Of a stretch of DNA of 64,000 bases, positions 44,479-52,765 are shown piece after piece; position 1 is the first letter of the stretch, and each line of letters opens with the position of its first letter. Both the position numbers and the translations under genes were made by a program. The notes beneath the pieces are model-generated. The model worked only from the letters and a program-made list of their open reading frames with translations, was not told the origin of the DNA and did not search any database. The stretch comes from Cupriavidus necator A5-1 (GTDB taxonomy: Bacteria > Pseudomonadota > Gammaproteobacteria > Burkholderiales > Burkholderiaceae), in contig NZ_JQLI01000001.1 of NCBI RefSeq assembly GCF_000744095.1, positions 2,914,001 through 2,978,000 on the forward strand, read 5' to 3'.

Positions 44479-45933
44479 TTACGCCCGCTCCCGCCGTAGC
44501 ACTTGGCCGGGCCGCGCGCCGCTGGACTTGCCATCGCGCCACACGACGCTGCCGTTGACAAGCACGGTATCAATGCCTATAGCCGGTGCAATCGGCTTGG
44601 CAAATGACGCTCCCTCACCAACTGTTTCGGGATTGAGAACGGTCAAGTCTGCGAAGGCCCCTTCCCGCACAACACCACGGTCGGCGAGCCCGAAATTCCT
44701 GGCGGTCAGTCCGGTCATTTTATGGATCGCGGTCTCAAGCGAAAACAGGCCCAGGGACCGGCCGTAGTGGCCAAGAACACGTGGAAAGCTTCCCCAAAGA
44801 CGCGGATGCGGAGAGTCGTCGTGGGGCAAACCGTCCGAGCCGATCATCGTCTGGTCGAACGCCAGTATGCGCTGCACATCCCGGTCGTCCATCATGTAGT
44901 AGATCGCACCGGCAGGGGACAGCCGGTCGACTACCTCTTCCTGAGTGCCACCGAGGTCGGCCATGATGTCCGCCAGATCCTTGCCGGCATACTGCGGCAG
45001 GGGCTTTGACCATGTCACGGTCACCCGGGTCGCATTACGCGTGCGATGCGCGGACAGAATGGTGGACGACGCCGGATAAGGATAGCAGTCGAGGCAAACC
45101 TCTTGCTTTTCCATGTGTTCAGCAATGAACTTCAGCGTTTCTGCGGAGCGACCATAATTTTTGACGCCAACCAGCTTATGGTGCGAGATGACCACCGGTA
45201 CCCCGACTTCGCGACCGATGCGGAAGGTCTCGGTCAGTGATTGAATGATGTGGTCGCCCTCGTTTCGCATATGCGTGCAATAGACTCCGCCGTACTCGCG
45301 TAGCGGCTCGCATATTTCAATGACTTCTTCCGTTGGCGCCGCAATCGAAGGTTCGTAGAACAGCCCCGTTGACACGCCAATCGCGCCGGCGCGCATGGCT
45401 TCATCGACCAGCGCGCGCATGGCTGCGATTTCGTCCGGATTTGCCGGTAGGGAAAGATCATTCATCGTCGCGACACGCAACGTCGAATGGCCAACCAGCA
45501 TGGCGCAATTCGTTGCCGCGGGCTGAGCGCGCAACGCTTCCAAATATTCTGCAAAGGTAGCGAACCGAAACCACGCTCCGCTATCATCGAGCAGGTTAAG
45601 CGGCGGGGTGACCGGATCGGGAATCTGCCGCGGCATCGGCGCCAGCGAAACGCCGCAATTGCCGCCGATCACGGTAGTGATACCCTGGCTGACCTTAGGA
45701 GCCATGTCCCCACCGGAGAGCATCAAGCGGTCGTCATGCGTGTGCGCATCGATAAAGCCAGGCGTCACCACAAGGCCAGACGCATCGATTTCCGTGGCTG
45801 CGCTGGCCCCCCGCAAATCGCCGATGCGCACAATACGGTCACCTTTGATACCCACCTCGCCGGCATAACGTGGAGCTCCCGTTCCGTCGACAATCGATGC
45901 ATTGCGGATCATGACATCATATCGCTCACTCAT
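44479..45933 (-). CDS. N-acyl-D-amino-acid deacylase (amidohydrolase)
   Basis: A protein of 484 residues with the D-aminoacylase pattern: metal ligands in FIDAHTHDDRLM, GNCGVSLAPM, the ISHHKLVG His pair around residue 220 and GSDGLPHDDSPHPRLWG near residue 365. It hydrolyses N-acyl-D-amino acids, releasing free D-amino acids. A strong AAGGAGG precedes the ATG. It is downstream of a DSD1-type PLP enzyme and a Bug receptor on the same strand, which fits uptake and use of D- or N-acyl amino acids. Confidence 0.88.
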   Translation of the reverse strand: MSERYDVMIRNASIVDGTGAPRYAGEVGIKGDRIVRIGDLRGASAATEIDASGLVVTPGFIDAHTHDDRLMLSGGDMAPKVSQGITTVIGGNCGVSLAPMPRQIPDPVTPPLNLLDDSGAWFRFATFAEYLEALRAQPAATNCAMLVGHSTLRVATMNDLSLPANPDEIAAMRALVDEAMRAGAIGVSTGLFYEPSIAAPTEEVIEICEPLREYGGVYCTHMRNEGDHIIQSLTETFRIGREVGVPVVISHHKLVGVKNYGRSAETLKFIAEHMEKQEVCLDCYPYPASSTILSAHRTRNATRVTVTWSKPLPQYAGKDLADIMADLGGTQEEVVDRLSPAGAIYYMMDDRDVQRILAFDQTMIGSDGLPHDDSPHPRLWGSFPRVLGHYGRSLGLFSLETAIHKMTGLTARNFGLADRGVVREGAFADLTVLNPETVGEGASFAKPIAPAIGIDTVLVNGSVVWRDGKSSGARPGQVLRRERA

Positions 45934-46063
45934 CGGGTCCTCCTTTGTATCGTGTGCATCAATTGTTCCGGAAGCCGGGCTGTGTGGTGGTGCATCTCGT
46001 CGCGAGGTCGACGACGCGATAAATGCTTGTCAAAATCGTGCTAGCAGACCATCAGCATGGCAG

Positions 46064-47176
46064 TCAGAGCAGAGCGCCGCGCGCCGCAATGGGCCATAGT
46101 GCTTCGACCCTTCCAGCGCGTACGCAGACCAGAGAATCATAAAGATTGACGGTGGGATCGCAATGGCCGGGAATGAGCATAAATTTTTCGCCCAGCTCCA
46201 CTGAAGCGAGACTGGGGGTAGCAATTACGCCATGTTCGTCCGATGCTTTCAGGTATTTCAGATCGCTGCGCTTCCACACCAGCGGCATGCCGGAATCAAC
46301 ACTGGAGGCCTTCAGGCCAGCATCCACGATAGCCCTCTCGCCAGTGGCCCTGCTCATCACCGTCGTCAAGACAAAGAGCGCATGCTCGAAGGGAATGTCG
46401 TCCTGCCCACGCGCATTTTCGCCGTAATCGCGATCCATGAAGACATAGGACCCACACTGAAGCTCGTTATAGACGCCGGAGTCGCGCTCGAGGAGGAACG
46501 TTCCGGTGCCTGCGCCAGCGATAATCTCAACCGGAATGCCACGTGCCTCGATGATTTTTTTTGTCCATAGCGCCAGTTCAGCGGCATCGCGAATTGCGGC
46601 AGTACGCTCCTGCGGCGTGCGCAGATGCTGGGCCGGTCCGTGATAGCATTGCAGCCCGGCAAAACGCAGCGGCGAGGAGACAATCAATTCTGCGAGATGC
46701 GCTGCTTCTTCACCTGGAGGGATGCCGCAGCGATGTGCGCCGACGTCGATTTCGATATAGACATCCACGCTCTTCCCGGATGCTTGTGCGGCGGCAGCCA
46801 GAGCCTGTATCTGCGAGGCATGATCGACCAGAACCCCAATGCGGGCGGCACCGGCAAGTTCCATCAGGTGGCGGATTTTCGCTGTACCGTCGATCTCGTT
46901 GCTAATGAGGATGTCGGTAACGCCGGCCTGGACAAACACGACAGCCTCGCTGACCTTCTGGCAGCAGATTCCGACTGCGCCAAGTTCAATCTGGCGTAAT
47001 GCAATCTCCGGACATTTATGGCTCTTTGCGTGGGGGCGAAAGCGAACGTTTCGTCCTGTCACAGCATCCGCCATGCGTTTCAGGTTTCGCTCGAATGCAT
47101 CGAGGTCAAGACCGAGGGCCGGTGTGTCGATTGAATTGAGCGAATCGCCTATCTGTGCTGCGTTCCAGGGGCCCAT
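46064..47176 (-). CDS. DSD1/D-threonine-aldolase-type PLP enzyme
   Basis: A protein of 370 residues with the alanine-racemase-like barrel: TPALGLDLDAFERNLKRM, the PLP lysine in FRPHAKSHKCPE, IEIDVGAHRCGI, and the C-terminal zinc-site pattern (LIPGHCDPTVNLYDS with His and Cys). Members are D-serine/D-hydroxyaspartate dehydratases or D-threonine-type aldolases. The ATG at 47176 lies 47 bases after the Bug gene stop; no strong ribosome-binding site is seen. It is a paralogue of the enzyme at 61122. Together with D-aminoacylase it suggests D-amino-acid catabolism. Confidence 0.87.
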   Translation of the reverse strand: MGPWNAAQIGDSLNSIDTPALGLDLDAFERNLKRMADAVTGRNVRFRPHAKSHKCPEIALRQIELGAVGICCQKVSEAVVFVQAGVTDILISNEIDGTAKIRHLMELAGAARIGVLVDHASQIQALAAAAQASGKSVDVYIEIDVGAHRCGIPPGEEAAHLAELIVSSPLRFAGLQCYHGPAQHLRTPQERTAAIRDAAELALWTKKIIEARGIPVEIIAGAGTGTFLLERDSGVYNELQCGSYVFMDRDYGENARGQDDIPFEHALFVLTTVMSRATGERAIVDAGLKASSVDSGMPLVWKRSDLKYLKASDEHGVIATPSLASVELGEKFMLIPGHCDPTVNLYDSLVCVRAGRVEALWPIAARGALL

Positions 47177-47223
47177 TTGAATTAGGTATCGTAGTTTGGA
47201 AGAAGGAGAGAAGAGACGATGTC

Positions 47224-48195
47224 TTAATCTAATTTTGCGCCAGAGACCTTGATGACATGAGCCCACTTTTCCGTCTCACGGTGCGATAGTTCTCGAAACT
47301 CCTCGGGCGTGCTGGGACTGGGTTCGGTATCGAGTGACTTAAAGCGCTCGCGCGATTCCCGATTCGCGAGTGCGCTACGAATCTCCGTATTCAGGCGATC
47401 AACGATTTCCTTTGGCAGGCCGGGCGGACCAATGATGCCACCCCAGGAAATGACTTCGAAGCCGGGCACGCCGGCCTCGGCAATGGAAGGGATATTCGGA
47501 TAATTGCTCAGGCGCTGGCTTGCGGAAGTGCCAAGGGCGCGAACTCGACCGGCCTTCGCATAGGGACCGAGCACGGCTGAGTTCTCCATATAAACCTGTA
47601 CCTCGCCGGAAATAAGGTCATTGATCGCGCCTGTAGCCCCCTTGTATGGCACATGGACCATTTGCATATTGGTCATCGATTTCAGGAGTTCGCCGCCAAG
47701 ATGAGAGGTCGTGCCGTTACCGCCTGAGGCTATCGACAGCTTGCCCGGATTCTTTTTCGCGTAGGCGATCAACTCATTCACGTTCCTCACCGGCAGGTTA
47801 TTGTTCACTGCCAGTATGTTGGGCACTCTCAGCACATTAGAAATCAAGGTCAGATCCTTGTCGACGTCATAAGGAACCTTGCTTAGAAGCGAACGGTTAG
47901 TGGCGAGCGAAACGACGCTGCCGTAACCGAGGGTATATCCGTCAGCGGGGGCACGGACGAGTTCCATGGTACCGATCACGTACGAGGCACCCGGCTTGTT
48001 GTCAACGACGAAAGGAACGCCCATTTGTACCGATAGTCGCGCCGCGAGCACTCGCATCAGGACGTCCGCCGCGCCTCCTGCGGCTGCCGGGACAATCAGC
48101 CTGATCGGTTTGTCCGGATAAGCCGCGAAGGCGGAAATCGGCAACGCTGTACACAGCGCTAACACAAACGTCACCAAAAAACGTCGGGAACTCAT
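47224..48195 (-). CDS. Bug-type periplasmic solute receptor (D-amino-acid operon)
   Basis: A protein of 323 residues: signal peptide ending near AFAAYP, then [28 protein letters not shown] and HVPYKGATGAINDLISGEV. GGAG precedes the ATG at 48195. It heads the operon with the DSD1-type enzyme and D-aminoacylase. The palindromic site B lies 189 bases upstream and supplies a promoter facing this gene, so it probably belongs to the YheO-type regulon (inference). Confidence 0.9.
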   Translation of the reverse strand: MSSRRFLVTFVLALCTALPISAFAAYPDKPIRLIVPAAAGGAADVLMRVLAARLSVQMGVPFVVDNKPGASYVIGTMELVRAPADGYTLGYGSVVSLATNRSLLSKVPYDVDKDLTLISNVLRVPNILAVNNNLPVRNVNELIAYAKKNPGKLSIASGGNGTTSHLGGELLKSMTNMQMVHVPYKGATGAINDLISGEVQVYMENSAVLGPYAKAGRVRALGTSASQRLSNYPNIPSIAEAGVPGFEVISWGGIIGPPGLPKEIVDRLNTEIRSALANRESRERFKSLDTEPSPSTPEEFRELSHRETEKWAHVIKVSGAKLD

Positions 48196-48606
48196 TGGGC
48201 CATCTCCTTTATGTGATTCGCGTGTTCGAGTCATTCCATCAGCCCCACGGTAGTCGCGTTGACCACCATGACGGTTCGGTACGGCTCACCCGCGAGCTGA
48301 CGCCTGTCCGCCAGAATCCCACCGCTGTGAAGCTGCGCAAGGCCTGCACCTGCGCATCGCAGCTTCAATGGTACGGTTTGTTTCTAGACAAAATATCCAG
48401 AGCTAGATAAAATGTCAACAAGCAGGAAGTACGGAACAACTCGCGCCAGCCCCTTGCCCCGGAGATGGCCGGCGCGCCCGGGGGGCCACCAGGGATTGCG
48501 GCCTGCAGACCACGGAGCTACACCGCTGGTTCATAAGGTCCCACGTCGCCAAGCTGGTCGCTGCGGACACTCAAATGCCGCCCCAATAGGAGAGAGGCCC
48601 TTACGC
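48196..48606. other. Divergent regulatory region
   Basis: 411 bases between the Bug gene and the TauE-type gene. It contains site B (48384-48419). The rest is ordinary GC-rich sequence in which I see no gene. Confidence 0.5.
48384..48419. promoter_or_regulatory. Operator-promoter site B (Bug / TauE divergent)
   Basis: Inverted repeat: left arm CTAGACAAAATATC (48384-48397), 8-base spacer CAGAGCTA, right arm GATAAAATGTCAAC (48406-48419). Minus strand: TTGACA, 17 bases, TATTTT, pointing to the Bug operon. Plus strand: TAGACA (48385-48390), 17 bases, TAAAAT (48408-48413), pointing to the TauE gene. It is a face-to-face promoter inside a palindrome. Confidence 0.7.
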
Positions 48607-49362
48607 ATGGATACGGTAATTTTGGTCGTGGCACTGGGAGCCATGGTTGCTGGCTTCGTCCAAGGACTTTCGGGCTTCGCCTTTGGTCTCACCGCAATGT
48701 CGTTCTGGGCGTGGTCGCTGGATCCCAGGCTCGCCGCGTCAATGGCGGTTTTTGGGGCGTTAACGGGGCAGATCATTGCCGTGGTAACCATGCGCCGAGG
48801 ATTCAAGCTGGGCAGGTTATTGCCTTTCTTGATCGGCGGCCTGGCTGGCATCCCCGTTGGCGTCGCGATTCTCCCGACGCTCGACCTTCAACTCTTCAAG
48901 GCCTTCCTCGGTACGTTCCTGGTGCTGTGGTGCCCCACGATGCTTGCCGTACGAAACCTGCCGAAGATCACGGCGGGCGGGAGGTTGGCCGATGGGATCG
49001 TGGGCGGCGTCGGGGGGATCATGGGTGGCATCGGCGGCTTCACCGGCACGATTCCCACACTGTGGTGCTCGTTGCGGGGATTCGACAAGGATGAACAGCG
49101 TGCGATCATTCAGAACTTCAATCTCGCCTTGCTACTTGTGACCATGGGCATCTACGTGGAAAAGGGAATCATGACACGTGACATGCTGCCGATGCTCGCA
49201 ATCGTCGCGCCGTCGATGCTGATTCCCACTATCCTGGGCGCTCGGTTGTATGTTGGGATTTCAGAAGCGACGTTCCGCAAGATTGTGTTGAGCCTGCTCG
49301 CGGCATCCGGGGTCGCGTTGCTGACATCGTCCGTCCCGCATTTGCTTCAGCGTTTGGCGTAG
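48607..49362 (+). CDS. TauE/SafE-family membrane exporter
   Basis: A protein of 251 residues with seven or eight hydrophobic segments and the TauE/SafE pattern: AGFVQGLSGFAFGL at the N terminus and a second repeat with GGVGGIMGGIGGFTGTIPTLW. Members carry sulfite, sulfoacetate or other small anions across the inner membrane. GGAGAG lies upstream of the ATG at 48607. It is divergent from the D-amino-acid operon and shares the palindromic promoter region at 48384. The substrate is unknown. Confidence 0.87.
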   Translation: MDTVILVVALGAMVAGFVQGLSGFAFGLTAMSFWAWSLDPRLAASMAVFGALTGQIIAVVTMRRGFKLGRLLPFLIGGLAGIPVGVAILPTLDLQLFKAFLGTFLVLWCPTMLAVRNLPKITAGGRLADGIVGGVGGIMGGIGGFTGTIPTLWCSLRGFDKDEQRAIIQNFNLALLLVTMGIYVEKGIMTRDMLPMLAIVAPSMLIPTILGARLYVGISEATFRKIVLSLLAASGVALLTSSVPHLLQRLA

Positions 49363-49606
49363 GAGTTCTGTCGCAGTAACAGCAAGGCCGTGGAATTCGC
49401 GTGCCGAGATTGATGCCAATCGAACTCGCAGGCTAACAGCACCTCGGCCCGCCTCCACCATATTTTCGATCGACGGACTGAACGAAGAACTCGCGTCGAG
49501 ACAGCACCTCATCGCACGGGTGACCCAGCGGGATGTGCAGACGCTTCCAATACTTTCGAAATCTCCAAGTTCATGACCGCTGCCCCCTGCTGAGTTCGAC
49601 TCCAGA

Positions 49607-51214
49607 TCAAATGCCGACCGGGTAGCCATCCTTGCGGTGATCGCATGCCGCTACATAGCCGCCATTTTCCAGGCGCAGAGCCGCCTGGGCGCTGCCGAAC
49701 TCGGTATCAAAGCGTTTGGCAACCGTGATCGGATGCCCGCGTGAGGTCAGTCCTTCAATCACCGCTTGCGGCATATTCCATTCGACGGTAACGCCGTGAT
49801 TGTCGTCAAGTACGCGCCAGCGCGGCGCATCGCTGGCCGCCTGCGGATTCAGCCCCTGATCGACCATGCGGGAGACCATCTGCATATGACCCTGCGCCTG
49901 CATGGATCCGCCCATGAGGCCAAAGCTCATCAGCGGCCGGCCGTTTTGCATCAGGAAGCCGGGGATGATGGTGTGGAATGGACGTTTTCCAGGCGCCACC
50001 TCGTTGGTATGGCCGTGACGCAGGTTGAAGCCCCAGCCGCGATTTTGCAAGGCGATGCCGGTATTGGGCACGACCACGCCCGAACCAAAGCCCTTGAAGT
50101 TGGATTGAATAAACGAAACCATCACGCCGTTGCGATCCGCCGTGGTCAGGTAGACGGTGCCGCCGCCGAGCGGTTTGCCGTTGCGGGCCGGCGCTGCCCG
50201 CTCGGGGTCGATCAACTTGGCGCGTTTTGCCAGATATGCCGGGTTGAGCAGGTCGGCCGCCGTTACTTCCGTCATGTGATCCACGTCGCCGACGTATTCA
50301 TGCAGGTCGGCAAAGGCCAGTTTCATTGCCTCGATCTTCAGATGCGTCGCCAGCGCGCTATCCTGATCCATGCTCTTCAAATCGAAATGCTCAAGCATGC
50401 CCAACGCCATCTGCGCCGCAATGCCTTGGCCGTTAGGCCCGATCTCGTACAGTTCAACATCCCGGTAGCGGATGCTGATCGGCTCGACCCAGTCAGCCTT
50501 ATGCGCGGCGAGGTCGGCTTCAGTGATCGCGCCGCCGGTATTGCGCGCGTGGTCGGCAATCGCGCGGGCCAGTTCGCCATGGTAAAAATCGTCGCCCTTG
50601 GTGCGCGCGATGCGCTCGAGTGCATTTGCCTGTCCCGGGCAAATGAAGCGCTCGCCCTGGAGCGGCGCCCGGCCGTTGGGGGCAAACGCTTCGCGGTAGC
50701 CCGGCTGACCGATCAGTTCGCCGACCTGTTTTTGCCACTGATTGTGGACATTGTGCGAAACCAGATAGCCTTCACGCGCATAGCGCAGCGCCGGTTCGAA
50801 CAGGTCTTCGAACGGCAGGCTGCCAAAGCGCTCCCACATGGCGCGCCACGCTGAAACAGTGCCTGGAACGGTTACCGAGTCCCAGCCCCGCTTCGGCATC
50901 TCCTTGTATTTTGAAAAATACTCGCGCGTCCATGCGGCCGGTGCGCGGCCCGATCCGTTCAGACCGTGCAATTTGTTGCCATCCCAGATCAGCGCAAACG
51001 CGTCGCCGCCGATACCGTTGTTGCACGGCTCGACCACAGCCAGGGCGATTGCCGTGGCAAGCGCCGCATCGACTGCATTGCCGCCGCGCAGCAGCATCTG
51101 CAAGCCGGCCGCGGAGGCAAGCGGCTGCGAGGTCGTCACGACGTTGTCGGCGACCAGCGGCAAACGCTGCGACGTGTAGGGGAAGGTCCAGAAAGCGCTT
51201 TGATTCGATTGCAT
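49607..51214 (-). CDS. ggt: Gamma-glutamyltransferase
   Basis: A protein of 535 residues: RLPLVADNVVTTSQPLASAA, NNGIGGDAFALIW, the nucleophile-Thr region VYLTTADRNGVMVSFIQSNF and KGFGSGVVVPNTG, with the C-terminal GMNP-like LMGGSMQAQGHMQ. The enzyme cleaves gamma-glutamyl amides after self-processing. The ATG at 51214 is used; the frame open to 51352 is unneeded, and there is no signal peptide. It lies 271 bases after a Bug gene on the same strand. It is the closer match for the scrambled relic at 16459. Confidence 0.88.
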   Translation of the reverse strand: MQSNQSAFWTFPYTSQRLPLVADNVVTTSQPLASAAGLQMLLRGGNAVDAALATAIALAVVEPCNNGIGGDAFALIWDGNKLHGLNGSGRAPAAWTREYFSKYKEMPKRGWDSVTVPGTVSAWRAMWERFGSLPFEDLFEPALRYAREGYLVSHNVHNQWQKQVGELIGQPGYREAFAPNGRAPLQGERFICPGQANALERIARTKGDDFYHGELARAIADHARNTGGAITEADLAAHKADWVEPISIRYRDVELYEIGPNGQGIAAQMALGMLEHFDLKSMDQDSALATHLKIEAMKLAFADLHEYVGDVDHMTEVTAADLLNPAYLAKRAKLIDPERAAPARNGKPLGGGTVYLTTADRNGVMVSFIQSNFKGFGSGVVVPNTGIALQNRGWGFNLRHGHTNEVAPGKRPFHTIIPGFLMQNGRPLMSFGLMGGSMQAQGHMQMVSRMVDQGLNPQAASDAPRWRVLDDNHGVTVEWNMPQAVIEGLTSRGHPITVAKRFDTEFGSAQAALRLENGGYVAACDHRKDGYPVGI

Positions 51215-51485
51215 GTTGTCCTGATGTAAATAGCAGCCGACGCGAAGTCTGGCGGCGGCAAGCCGTTCAGCCAAGTATGTCGGTTGAAAGAAAGTCGGCG
51301 CAATTAGGCGCTTCGACGGAAAATATGCGATCAAAGCCGTGCATGCCGGCATTCACGAACTGCACGACAGCAGGGAATTCTCTACCGGCTGATCCGCCGG
51401 CTTTCCTCCTGACCGGCTGGCTGGCCTGAGATCGGGCCAGCCAGCAATTGGCAGTGCGGGCAACGCGAAAACACATCGACCCATA

Positions 51486-52475
51486 TCAGTCCACGACGAT
51501 GTTCTGTTGCTTGGCGAGCGTCCTCCACCGCTCCACGTCCTGCCCGATGGTGGCGGCGAACTGGGCCGGCGTGACGGGCATGGCTTCGGCGCCCTCCTTC
51601 AGGATCGCCGCCTTGATCTCGGGCTTGGACAAGACAGCATTGACGGCGGCGTTCAGTTGGTTGACGATCGCCGGCGGCGTGCCGGCCGGCGCCAGCAGGC
51701 CCCACCAGAGCTCGAACTCGTAGCCCGGCACCGCGCTGGACATGGGCGTGAGTTCCGGCGCGATCGCGCTCGGCCTGAGGCTGGTGATGCCAACGGCGCG
51801 CACCTTGCCGGCGCGGACCATCGGCAGCAGCGACGGGCCGGTGGAGATCAGCAACTGCGTCTGGTTGCCGATCAGGTCGGTCAAGGCGGGGGGCATGCCG
51901 CGATACGGGACATGCGTGATGAACAGGTTGCCGGCCATGGCCTTGAGCAGCTCGGTGCCGAACTGGTTGACGCCGCCCGGCCCGGACGAGGCGTAGTTGT
52001 ACTTGCCTGGATTGGCGCGGATCGCGGCGATCAGTTCCTGCGGTGTCTTGGCGGGGAATGCGTTGTTGACCGCGACGATGAACGGCCCTCGCGCAAACAT
52101 CGCCACCGGCGCGAAGCTCTTGACCGCATCGAACGGCAGTTTGGCCTGCACCGCGGCATTGGTTGTCATGCTGGACGACACGGCGACCAGCGTGTACCCG
52201 TCCGGGGCGGACTTGGCGACCATGCCGGTGCCGGTATTGCCGCTGGCGCCGGGGCGGTTGTCGATGACGACGGGTTGCTTGAGCTCCTCGCCGATCCCCT
52301 TGGCGACGATGCGCGCGAAGATGTCGTTGGAGCCGCCCGGCGGATAGGGCACGACGATGGTGATGGGCTTGCTTGGATACCCGCCCCGCGCGAAGACCGC
52401 GCCGGACACCAGGCTGGCAATTAGCGTGGCGGCGAGCGCCACGCTACGGGAAACGGATGCGGATGCTGATTTCAA
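51486..52475 (-). CDS. Bug-type periplasmic solute receptor (ggt operon), TTG start
   Basis: A protein of 329 residues: signal peptide ending near [34 protein letters not shown] and HVPYRGMPPALTDLIGNQ. The best start is a TTG at 52475, with GGAGG four bases upstream and a normal signal peptide; an ATG at 52571 would add 32 unusual residues. Site D lies 184 bases upstream and carries a promoter facing this gene. The ggt gene follows on the same strand, so the ligand may be a gamma-glutamyl compound or glutamate (inference). Confidence 0.88.
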   Translation of the reverse strand: MKSASASVSRSVALAATLIASLVSGAVFARGGYPSKPITIVVPYPPGGSNDIFARIVAKGIGEELKQPVVIDNRPGASGNTGTGMVAKSAPDGYTLVAVSSSMTTNAAVQAKLPFDAVKSFAPVAMFARGPFIVAVNNAFPAKTPQELIAAIRANPGKYNYASSGPGGVNQFGTELLKAMAGNLFITHVPYRGMPPALTDLIGNQTQLLISTGPSLLPMVRAGKVRAVGITSLRPSAIAPELTPMSSAVPGYEFELWWGLLAPAGTPPAIVNQLNAAVNAVLSKPEIKAAILKEGAEAMPVTPAQFAATIGQDVERWRTLAKQQNIVVD

Positions 52476-52658
52476 AATGCCTCCATCTGTGTCCTTGTTG
52501 TCCCACGCGGGGCAGCCTGCTCCCGGCTGCGTCAGGCGGGCGGTAATCCAAGGCGCCTCGCGGGATGACATGACCGGTCACCTTAAACATGCAAGCCAGA
52601 TGGCGCATGTCGAGGAACGCGGATCTTCGCCGGCATCAGTGTCTTCAGCCCACGCGTC

Positions 52659-52694
52659 CTGGACAATATATGCAATAGTAGATATTTTGTCCAG
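52659..52694. promoter_or_regulatory. Operator-promoter site D (Bug-ggt operon)
   Basis: Inverted repeat: left arm CTGGACAATATATG (52659-52672), 8-base spacer CAATAGTA, right arm GATATTTTGTCCAG (52681-52694). The outer 8 bases of each arm pair perfectly, and 12 of the outer 13 match. Minus strand: TGGACA (52688-52693), 17 bases, TATATT (52665-52670), directed to the Bug gene at 52475. Confidence 0.7.
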
Positions 52695-52765
52695 CATCGG
52701 ATTGTTTATCGCGCCGGGCGGCGGATCGCGTACGTGTGACGACCGCTTCGCTCGATCCGGTCAGA

